This document shows, piece after piece, positions 45,130 to 55,639 of a stretch of 64,000 nucleotides of DNA. Source of the stretch: Nelumbo lutea (taxonomy: Eukaryota; Streptophyta; Magnoliopsida; Proteales; Nelumbonaceae); contig JAKGHH010000005.1 in NCBI GenBank assembly GCA_022828595.1, positions 28,656,193 through 28,720,192 on the forward strand. Reading direction: 5' to 3'. A program made the position numbers and the translations under genes. Position 1 is the first letter of the stretch; each line of letters opens with the position of its first letter. The notes beneath the pieces were generated by a model. The model was given only the letters and a program-made list of their open reading frames with translations, made no database searches and was not told the origin of the DNA.

Positions 45130-46000
45130 CATGCCTCCATTGTTACAATTAGTCAACACATCAATCTAAAGAGTTGACTACTTTTCATAGCCAAGTCAAA
45201 TTTTCTTGATAGAGAAACGATACACTTAGAAACCTTGGCACATTTTGCCTAGAGGTTTGAAAACCTTTACTTTAGATTTCAAAGATATTTTCCTAATTTT
45301 TATAACATGATTAAGCTCAAGAAAGATAAGAAACCAAACCTAAAAGGATTATAGTTTCTAAGGATTATTGAGTTTAGTATTGTTGAGCATCTATGAGGTG
45401 CATCATATAATTTAATTACTTCAAAATTCTAGAAAATATAAAAACAAATAAATACAACTTGATGTATAAAACTTGACTCTTTAGTGAGTTGTTGTAACAT
45501 ATCAATCTTTAGCAACTCCAAAGCCTTTAAGTTTTTGAACAACCTTGATGCTTGATTTCTTGGAGCTTCCTTAGCTAGAGAAATGATGATGATAGTGTAG
45601 ATTCACATTGAAGCATGAGAGCAACTACTTAGCAAAGCTTCCACTTGATCATATATATCACTTTTGGATCTTCGTCCTTGGTACTTTCAATGTGTTTGTT
45701 ATTATATATAAAAAAAAAAACATAGGGTCAATAGATACAACTTATTGAATAACTTAGTCAAATTGGTTCATCTAATTATCATTTTTTACTTTTTAGTGCT
45801 TTAATCACTTATGAAGTATTTCCAATTAATAAATCCCTTGATGACGACAAAGAATTATAAGTTGTTAAGCTCAAAGAAGACTATTATAAATCTTTGTTTT
45901 CTTTTGTTATTGGTTGATACCTTTATTTTTCTAAAAATTTAAAGAATAACTAAGGGTGAAATATCTTTTAAATTATCTATTAAACTTAACAACTAATGCA
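45130..46000. other. Nothing recognised
   Basis: AT-rich, with no coding motif or paired terminal repeat found. Confidence 0.5.
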
Positions 46001-47370
46001 TTTGATAGGGGTGGTCTTAGGCCATTTTGAAAAGAAAGGGGTAGTTTTAGTATTTACAAGAAACATTAAGGGAGGTTTAAGACTTTTACCCATTATTATA
46101 ATCATCAATAAGAATCCTAGACTCAAAAAGTAATCAATCTATTTTAGAAGCCTAAGGAAATAACTTCTGGACCTTTCTAATATAAATATCTAAGTTTTTA
46201 TGGTTATGAAGAGTGAGTAGTCGACTATCTATAGTCATCTACCCATGACAACTAAGGCCAATGTTTGTGAAGAAATAGTTTAGTAGTCAACTATAGCAAA
46301 TGGTGAGTTGACTAACCATGACAGTTGAGACTAAGGTATAAGATACTAGTCAACCATTAGAAGGGATTAGTTGACTACTGGAGAAAAAAAGATTCCCTAT
46401 TATTATTGGTAGTCAACTACTAGTATTAGTTGACTATTTCAAAAAAAATGATTGTTTAAAGGCATAATGGCTATTTCCTCTTATGGTATGCCTTCTGTCT
46501 TGTTGGGAATTTAATCTAAACATTTTCTAGTATGGATTAAACCTTTACAATGACTCTCTAAGAATAAAATAACCTCAACCACTATAAATTAGTGATTTTG
46601 TCTTGAAAAAGAACAAGAACTTGATTAGTATTCATATATTGTCATAATAGAGCATTATTGTGAGCAAGTGTTATTTTGTGAATAAGAGATTTTTGTGCTA
46701 AATTAGTTATAATGATAAAACTGAGTTGCCTTCTTGGCTTTTTTTTTTTCTCATTGAGATTTGTAAATCTCTTCAAGAGTTGAGCCTATATTTGTTTGTG
46801 CTTTCTCTTGCTCTGAAATATCTTATTTTGTATCTATTATTATCTGCCTATTGAGAGGCATATTTTTTATTTTGAGCATATACTCTAATATCTCTTGTAC
46901 TTGAGGTGTTCAAAAGTAGAACACCATTATAAGTATGGTGGGCACCCATAAGTCAACTGTTTAGGTTTTGTTGACACCTAGAAGTTCAATCGGTAAAGGT
47001 CTTGTAGGCACTTGGAAACCTTATTGGTTGTAAGGTTTTATTGGCATCCAAAAACATAGTTTTCTTAGTGGAATCCTTATGAGGTTGCTTGAGGAGAGGC
47101 TGAAGGCCTAGGTTTGGCCAAACTTCTATAAAAATATTTGTGTACTTTACTTTCTTGAATTTTTCACTTTATTTATTTATTTGCTTTAACTTGTTTGCTT
47201 TACTTTCCATTGCATTTGCATAAGTACACATACACAACCTTCCATTGTACTATTCTTTCATTTATCATCTTAGAAGGCTTTACTTTGTGGGAAAATTTCT
47301 TACTACCTAATTCACCCCCTCTTGGGTTAGGTTAATTAGGCAACAAGTGATATTAATTAGAGCAGGTTTA
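46000..47370 (+). mobile_element. Possible LTR and leader of a decayed Copia element
   Basis: Near 47310-47370 the sequence AATTCACCCCCTCTTGGGTT, then AAGTGATATTAATTAGAGCAGG, resembles the end of a plant Copia LTR followed by a mutated tRNA-Met primer site (AGTGGTATCA..AGAGCAGG). Upstream are short repeated phrases (GTTGACTA, GGCACC) common in such LTRs. No partner LTR or pol is found, so this is tentative. Confidence 0.35.
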
Positions 47371-49460
47371 CCTATGAATCAACTTAACAACTAGGTGGTT
47401 AAAATGGCCTCCCAAGTGAGTTTATCCTACACTGAGTGGTAATTCATTTCTAGGCCTTTGTTTTTAAAGGAGTAGATTATTGACTCTATGTGTTCTAATG
47501 ATAATAAACTCATTGAGAGAACTAATGGTATGCTAAGTATACAACTAATTTAAGTAAGCTTCTTTGAATTATAATTGTGTTAAGAAAACTTGTTAATGAT
47601 AAAGAAGAAGAAATGTAAGCATTTCTTGATTCAATTGTTTGAGGGTTAAAATTTCTACACCATTTCCAATCTCTCCAATGAGGATGCTTTAAGGAAATTC
47701 AAAGTTGAAAAGGCTATAAAAATATTTTAAAGGCTTTGGAGTTTCCTACAAATATTTATGCTATAACAACTTAACAGGGAGGAAGCATACATGGGCTATG
47801 GTTTAAGAGCCACATCTTTAGAAAGTTCTCAACCATTGGATAAACTTGGGACACTTTTTGAGACTTGTGTTAGTTTAAAAGGTTTTCATATATCAAGCTA
47901 TTCAGAATGGTATATTTATACAAATTACTCCTTAAATTGGACACTTATGAGACTTGTGTTATTTTATAAAGTTCTTAACCATTTGATAAACTTGGGAAGT
48001 TTATCCTAACAAGGATAACACTGATGTACTACCAAATTGCTGGAGTGGCTTATTGTAGTTGTTGGGGTTAGTCTAAGCATGGACTGACTTGATAATGATA
48101 TTGCACTAGGTCTTGGACTGACTTGCTTTTAATATGCCAATTAGTTAGATCCTCTTAAGGATAAATACCTAAGTATGTTATAGAAATTTAGGGTATTACT
48201 TGAATGAGTGATCATTGTGATAAGATCAATCCCTTTGTCAAACAAAATGAATATTAGGGTTTACACTCTTTGTGATGGAAACCTAAAACTGGTAGTAGGG
48301 TTTACACTCCTTTCTTATGATTAGTGTTTTGATTATTTTGGGCCAAGAGGTTAAGGACAAGAGACCATTATAGGGCTGAAATCTAATAGATTTATCTCAT
48401 ATCAATGCATTATCATTGGGCTTCATAGGGTTACTAAAACCAATGATCACTTAGACTTAAGTGTTGGGGCTAGACTGAGCTGAATTCGATTGGCTTAGGG
48501 GTTTATTGCCCTTGTATAGTGAATTTGGCCTAAGTCTTTCCACACATGGATGAAACCTATGTTGGCTGATATGAGGCCTTTGTGGGTCTCATGCCATACA
48601 TTGTTCAAGCCCAATAAGGCTTACAATAGTTATGTACATGAACCACTTAAAGAAATGGTTATTAAACCATTAGTAGTTAGATTAGTCAAGTTGTCATGTG
48701 ATATGAGCCAAATATGGGTATGGACCTCCATTATCTTAGTGTTATTAAATACCTAACCTAAATCTGGTTTGGATTGGCCCTAATTATAGTAAGAAATAGG
48801 TCTATACATGGGGGCAAGAGGAAGAGGTTGACCTAGACCTTTGTAGTCACTCTCTTGCACTCTTTCTCTTCTTTCTAGCTTCTCATAAACCCTTGTTAAC
48901 CAGTTAAGGAAGACATTGTTATTCTACAGCTCTTTTCTGTGTTTTTGAAATAAAAACATTAGATTTGAAGTGGTTTCCACAACTACACAAGTTCCAACTT
49001 GTTGGGGATCAAATTCAACTAAGAAGTTGTTCTAGGATCGAGTTCCAGATACAATTGTGCCATCTTCAATTAGGAGGCCAATTTGGGTTTGGATTTTGGG
49101 TGTGAACTACTACTCTGAGAACTGTAATTTATGGACTATGTATTAGGTATGCTCAATTTAATTTTGTGTTTCAAATTTGGTCTAGTTCAATGCTAGATTG
49201 ATCCAAAAAAATTGGGTTTTCAAATACCAAGAAATTGATTCTCGGCTTCGGGCTAAAATTTTTTTGTAATTTGACCAACAAGCTTAACAGGTTTGGACAT
49301 GAATTAATTGAATTTTAGTCTATTAAATAGAGGCATTAGAGCATTAGGTTCAGTTTTAACATTGCACTTGAGCATATTTGAACCTAAAGTCAAATCGACT
49401 AGAACTAGTCCAACTGATTTTAACCAGGAAATTGCTTATATTGAGAAATTGGTTCTTAGT
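47371..49460. other. Nothing recognised
   Basis: Low-quality short frames only. The stretch 48060-49130 may be an LTR by texture (C/T-rich block near 48850) but I found no ends. Confidence 0.4.
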
Positions 49461-50580
49461 CTTGGGCAAGGATCAAAGTATTGATATTAGGAATCATATC
49501 GTACAACTTGGATATGGATACAAATACGAATACGCTTGGAAAACACATGGATACAGACGAAAAATATGGAAACGCTTGGATACACTAGAGAAATGCACAA
49601 AAATTCCATAAATATATCAATAATATTAACTTTAATGTCAAAACAATTATAAATAATATATAAATACATAGGAGCTTTATATTTTAATGGTATATATGAA
49701 GAACATATTACAACTAATATAGTGAGATGCATAGATATTATACAATTTTATTGATAGTGCATCAATAAAAAATGTAAGACATATTATATAGATTCTTAAA
49801 AATTAATACATGCACAAAGCCATTATTATTTTATTTTCTATTAAAGTCCAAGGCACAAAACATATGTAACTATTCTATTTGAATTACTATATCAGTATTT
49901 CTACTTTACTATTTTTATTGTTTAACATCAACAAAAAAATCAAATTTCAAATGTTTGGTAAACAATATTTTCTTTTTTTTATGTAAAGTATTAGTCTATA
50001 ATTTATAGAAAATATATAATCTTAACTTAAAATATATCAAATCTATTAAAATTTTGAAGATATATATCATATGAAAATTCATAAATTTTAATTACTAAAG
50101 TAATTATTCCTTTATTAATTTTTTTTTATTTTATAAAAATTCTAAAATACAAAATTATTTTATATTTATATAATTGTAGATTAATGGAATTGACCAATTT
50201 AATTTATGTTATATTCTCAAATATTTTGTAAATAATATTTTTATTTTTTAAATAATAAATACATTATTATTTAATGCAATTAAAATATTAATTAATAATT
50301 TATAAAAATTTGAATATACATATAATGTGCAAATTTAGAAAATTTAAGTATTAAAATAATTATATTTGTATATATTTCTTGAAATTAAAAATCAATTTTT
50401 GGTATATATGTAGATTTGATAAATTATTTATTCCACTGTTCATAAAATACTATTTTAAAAATTATTCTTTTTAATTTATTGTTCAAGTTGTTGAATATTA
50501 GTATATATCGTTTATTTGGGTTGTATGTAGATAACTAGACTTTAATGTTGATAAAGGTTAATGTATTTCTTTTATTATCT
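49461..50580. other. AT-rich region with a decayed MITE-like start
   Basis: AAGGATCAAAGTATTGATAT near 49469 resembles the end of the GGTTCAAAGTATCGAT MITE family. The following kilobase is extremely AT-rich, without coding evidence. Confidence 0.4.
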
Positions 50581-50584
50581 AAAA

Positions 50585-50690
50585 GTGGAAAGTGGCTCGG
50601 TGGTTGAAGAGGCATATGCTCTTAGTCATTGAGTGATTTAAGTTCTATGTTTGAATCATGTCAGCCTCATTTTTTTAAAGTGAGACGCGG
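50585..50690 (+). mobile_element. tRNA-derived SINE head (partial)
   Basis: AGTGGCTCGGTGGTTGAAG gives an A-box-like element and TATGTTTGAATCATG a B-box-like element about 50 bases later. The sequence resembles the SINE at 37783. Tail not clear. Confidence 0.45.
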
Positions 50691-50699
50691 TTTGTAATT

Positions 50700-50930
50700 G
50701 TCAGACGAAGGCATGGAAACGGATGTGCGATACACTGTCATATTGGTCATATCGGATTGTATCGCCCGATACTATACGATATGCACTAATACAGTAGTGT
50801 ATTAAACCAATACGTATGACTGGAAGGATAAGTGTCCAGTCGTGACATATCTTATGCCAGTGAGGTCCTATACCAATACGATAGGCCCTGTATTGGATGT
50901 ATCATTTTGATATTTTAATTCTTGGTCTTG
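50700..50930. mobile_element. MITE-like TATCG-rich repeat
   Basis: Dense short motifs (CGATACACTGTCATATTGG, GTATCGCCCGATAC, CCTGTATTGG) match the interior of the Mutator-like MITE family, ending in TATCATTTTGATATTTTAAT. Terminal repeats are too eroded to pair. Confidence 0.4.
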
Positions 50931-51617
50931 GGACAATGATTTGAAGACTGTCTTTATTTTCTATCATTTTTTTTTAGAATAATTTTGTGGTAGAATCTTT
51001 GATTTGATTCATTGGTTGGAGTGTGGTGGAGATTGAATTCTTTTATGGTGGCAAGATTGATTCACATCATGCAATTTCAACTTTGATATGCAATTTGTAA
51101 TTACTTATTTTTATTTATCTTAGACAAATTATATTAGTATTTTCCTTTGTAAGTAGTAGAAAATTTAGGGTTTTCCTAACTAATTTACATTGGAGAAACA
51201 ATTGGAGATCACATGCATTTGGAAGAGTTCAAGATCAATGCACATAAAGTAGTTTGATGACTAGTTGTAATTTTCCCGTATCAGATTCAGATCACCTCAC
51301 TCTTAGCTGAATTTATTTTATTTGCATATGTTTGTATAGTTGAGTTCTAATGTTTTGATTGCGAATCTGAACTCTTAATAATCAGATCATAAATATTGAA
51401 ATTGGTGCATGTCTTGGACACCAAACCCTTAGCTGAATTGACCTATGTTTGGTCCAAATTGTTAGGCCGAACCCATGGTTCTTTGAGGATTGTAATAACC
51501 CTTAAGATCACAAATTAAGTCATTTTCAATCTTGGACCAAGGGTTTGATGGTCATTGGCCCATGTTTGGAAAACCTAGATTAAGTTAGATTGAACCAAGA
51601 TAAGCCCATATGATTTA

Positions 51618-53141
51618 GGCCATGTTTGATGATTAAGTACTTGTTAAAAGAAGTAGAAGTACTTATTTTAACAACCTCTTAAGGCTGTTTGGTAACCCAC
51701 ATTTCAAATCACTTATTATGTTTTTAAGCACTTACTGGGTTGAGAATGTTTGGTAAGCTACTTTTACCATAAGTGCTTATATTGACACAAATGACAATTT
51801 TAGCCCTCACTTCACTCATACATATATACAATGCTTTCAACTAAGAGCCCATGTGGACTCCACGTGGGCTGCCATGTGGATTCAATTAATAATAAAAATA
51901 ATAATTATAATTAATATTAATAAATAATGAATAATAACTTATTTTCAGATGCATAAACATTTTTCAATTTATATCTTAAAAAGAAGTAAATCATGGCAAG
52001 CTTGCAATTTTGTCCACTATTTAAAATTTCAATGGAATCAATTTGTAGTATATACATGAAAATACCGATGCATAAGTAGCAAGCCTTCCTCTCTTATATC
52101 TAAACAAAACAAAATATCAAAATTCATGAAATGCCAAAAGAAATCAGTCCATTTTCTACTGACTCAAAGATTTTCTTTAGAGGAAAAAAAAGAGTACTGT
52201 AATCGCGAAAATGAAATAGAATGCAAAGTTCATCTCTTCTACGCATTGTTAAGAAGAGGACCAGTAGAAAGAAAAAATAATTCTGAGTTTCTTTCAAATT
52301 AAGCAACAACAATTCACCGATCTGAGTTTGTTAAGCAATCGACAAATGCTTAGAAACAGAAATCCACACGTTCGACCATAATAAATCAAAATAAGCTTGG
52401 CAACACCATGAACACAATCGAATTCGAAGCAGGAACTCACACATTCAACCATAATAACCAAAACTATATCGACAAACCGATAAACAAATTAACAAAATCA
52501 CCAAGTTCAATATTCAATTCGTCCAATGAAAATGTAATAAAAGTAGGCAGGGGTGAATCGATTGATAATCATGACAGGTGAACGATACTTGAATCGATAG
52601 ATCCAAAAGAAAAAGAAAAGTAAAGAAAATTAAAAAAAAAAAGAAAGAAGTGCAACATGGATAGAAACCACAATACCTAAACCCGTAGGAAGCACAAGTT
52701 TTTCAGTTAGAACAGAGAGTTCAAGTTAGAAAAAAATGATTAAATGAGAAAAAAACTTCAAAACATAGAAGAAAGAGGCCAAATGATAGGTCCGTCAGCC
52801 ACTGTTCCTCACTGTTGATCGTTGCCAGTGGACCTGCAACTGGTGCGCCGTTGCTAGGGTTTGAGGTTTGAATGAATGGAGAAAGAGGAGGTATAACTCT
52901 CGTGGGGGTATTTTAGGCATTATAAAAATATAACAGGGACTGGTTCGTCCTAGTTCTTGGAGAAGTAAAAAAAAAACCAACTTGAAGTCACTTTTTTAAA
53001 GAAGTACTTTAAAATAAATACTTTTTCCCCACTTTTCTACCAAACACTTATAAGTACTTAGAAACCACTTAATGTGTGGTCCCATGTCTTAAAAGAAGTA
53101 CTTGTTAAAAGTACTTTTTTTAAGTGTTCTCAAACACTACC
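51618..53141. mobile_element. PIF/Harbinger-type element, 1.5 kb, TTA target duplication
   Basis: TTA at 51615-51617 and 53142-53144. Ends GGCCATGTTTGATG and inverted GGTAGTGTTTGAGAAC, with subterminal AAGTACTTGTTAAAAG and AAGTACTTTTAACAAG in both arms. The GGC/GGT...GTTTGG-type end and 3-bp TTA duplication are typical of PIF/Harbinger. About 1.1 kb of unrelated interior sequence, no transposase recognised. Confidence 0.75.
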
Positions 53142-53617
53142 TTAGACTAGTACCAGCGGAAGAGGGCCCGTGCTAAACTACTGATGGATATGTTATGTAT
53201 AACTAATCAAAGTGTGTGACATTTTTATAAAAATATAAAAAATGTACAAAGAAAAAGGTTAATTATTGAGTTTCATCAATTTCTAACAAGTTGGAAACGC
53301 CAAATCCCATCCCAATACAAATTGATAAGAGTATTTTGATATCCTATTTCATCATCATCCCCTATCACTTCCAATGATCCAAAGGAAGAATACTTTTGGC
53401 CATAAACATACCAATATATGGAGGTCATCCCACAAATATCCAATGAATCATCAACAGGTGGGAAAAGTTGGGGTTCACAAAAAAAGAAAAAAACAAAAAC
53501 ATCTAGTTTACATGATGTTCACTGTTTACTATTGAGTTATAGTTCCTATTAGTTACAACAGTGACATTAGAAATTCCAGATGCTCTGTAATCAAATTGAT
53601 GAAACTTTATCTAGCAA

Positions 53618-53950
53618 TCACAGTGTCCACTTTGCAGCTATTTCATCATAATTACCATTGTCACTCAAGTACAAGCGAGCAATGCCAAACACAAGAGGTG
53701 TATCTACAAGGATAGCATTTCAAGGGTTCAATAAAGAGAATTACCTCTTGAACCATGTCAAACAAAAACTTCGGTAGCAAAGAGCATGGCAAGACTTGGG
53801 TTCAAATTGCTGAATATTGATCTAACTGCAAGTAGCACCTTTGTGATGTTTAGAGCAGGACTTTAGCCATCATTCAAGATCCCCATACTTAAGTTTCCTT
53901 CAGCATCAACATCGTAGTGGTAAATCCTTGTTTTGAATACTACATGCAGA
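53618..53950 (-). pseudogene. Ubiquitin-conjugating enzyme (E2)-like pseudogene fragment
   Basis: The - strand reads LHVVFKTRIYHYDVDAEGNL, SMGILNDG, a stop, SPALNITKVLLAVRSIFSN and, after frame trouble, VDTPLVFGIARLYLSDNGNY, DEIAAKWTL and a stop. This is the E2 core order 'PKVxFKTRIYHxNxDxxGxxCLDILxDxWSPALxIxKVLLxIxSxxxxPNP ... IAxxYxxDxxxxxxxAxxWT'. The catalytic Cys position reads Ser (GNLSMGIL), and a stop replaces the conserved Trp. No introns appear within it, consistent with an old retrocopy or exon fragment. Confidence 0.65.
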
Positions 53951-54114
53951 TAGAAATAGGAAAGTCACCTCCTTACCCTATTGCTGAACATAGGCATAAA
54001 TGTGCTCATTGGGGTCTAAAACCAGGGTGCACAGTTGCACAAGTTCCATGCAGATAAGTTCATAAAAAACCAACTCATTTGATAATTTATCCACTCAAGA
54101 GTTAGGCCATGTTT

Positions 54115-54708
54115 GGGAGTGCTTAAAAATAAGTGCTTATTTGGGTCACGACCACACCATTAACAATTATTGGTGTTTGGGAAATAAGCCCAAAATAAGT
54201 GTTTATTTTAAAAATAAGGGCTTATTTTTTAAGCCCTAATTTCTAGCTTTTTTTAAGTGCTTATACAATAAGCACTTATTCAATTTTTTCTTCCAAAATT
54301 ATCTCTAGTTGAATTTTAAAATACCACTTGTAAAATTTCCCTAGTTGAATTTTATAAAAGTACTTTTATAAAAGTACTTTCGTAAAAGTGTTTTTATGAA
54401 AGTACTTTCATAAAAGTGCTTTCATAAAAGAACTTTTGCAAAAGTGTTTTTGTAAAAGTACTTTTATAAAGTGCTTTTGTAAAATTTGTAAAAAAATGAA
54501 GGACAAAATAGAAACAAATGCTTATTTAAGTGCTTATTGGAGAAAAATACTACCAAATGCCCAATATGAAATAAGTGCTTATTTTTCAAAATAAACACTT
54601 AAAAAAATTGATTGCCAAATGCAAATAAGTTTTTATTTGAATAAGCACTTATTTTTAAGCACTTATTCAATAATCACTTATTTTTAACATAAGCATTCCC
54701 AAACATGG
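54115..54708. mobile_element. PIF/Harbinger-like MITE
   Basis: Left end GGCCATGTTTGGGAGTGCTT preceded by TTA; right end, inverted, CCATGTTTGGGAATGCTTA. AATAAGTGCTTATTT motifs repeat throughout both arms. The right-hand TTA is not found, so the last bases may have changed. Confidence 0.65.
54350..54490. repeat. Palindromic minisatellite (AAAAGTACTTTTAT-type units)
   Basis: About eight consecutive imperfect units of 15-18 bases, each containing AAAAGTACTTT, AAAAGTGTTTT or AAAAGTGCTTT, fill the middle of the MITE. Each unit is nearly self-complementary. Confidence 0.8.
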
Positions 54709-54911
54709 GAATCAGAAGGCGGAAATGGCCATTCCCGACCCCCTCCCCCAGAATGGGATTCACATTCTGTAGTTACGGACACCATCAACGCTATTTTTGG
54801 GAATGTGATTCTATTGCTTGTGTCATCAATGCCATCAACACCAAAATTGTTGCTTATGTCAATGTGGTTTTGTTTTTTTTTGTTTTTTTTTTAATGTGCT
54901 TGCTCACCACC

Positions 54912-55533
54912 TAGAGGTGTAAATCGGTCCGTGCTGCTCGCGGCCCGGCATGAACTTGGACTGGCCTGGCATGATGGCCTGTGGGCCATGCCAGGCCCAA
55001 TCGCCCAGCATGATCATGCGGGCCATGTTGGGCCTAGGGTTTTAGGTCCACGGGCCGGCACAACATGGCACGACTGAGTGGGCCTGCGGGCGGCATGCTA
55101 GGCACAACCCATATATATTATTTATATATTATATATTTATATAATATTATATAAATTATAATTATATAATAATATAGTGCATAATATATTAATAAAATAA
55201 ATAATTTTTTAATTTTATTATACTAATTTATTTAATTATTGTTTATATAAGCAATTGTATACACAAAATTCATATAAAATAAAAAATTTGAGCTTTTATC
55301 AGTTTTTTAAATAAGTAGCTTTGGTCCAATGCACGACCTAACTTGGCCCAAGGCTCGGCCCACGGGCCATCTTGGCCCGTAGCACGGCACGGGCCCACAC
55401 GAGCTTGGGCTGTAGGTTGTATCAGGCCGACCCCAAAAGTTTCACTAGAGAGGGCGACAATGACCCACACTTTGCACGGGGCCGCCCACGAGTCGTGCCA
55501 TGTCGGCCCGGCATGACCCACTTTACACCTCTA
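54912..55533. mobile_element. hAT-type MITE, 622 bp
   Basis: Inverted ends TAGAGGTGTAAATCGG and TAGAGGTGTAAAGTGGG; flanks TCACCACC (54904-54911) and TCACAACC (55534-55541) differ at one base. GC-rich arms with CGGGCC/GGCCCG motifs around a very AT-rich centre. Confidence 0.88.
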
Positions 55534-55639
55534 TCACAACCTAATGTGTACGCATTGTATTTGACACACAAACCAATTCCAACCTCTTAATGAACCAAAT
55601 AGCATCAATTGGAATTCGATTCCGGTTCCTGTCTAAACC

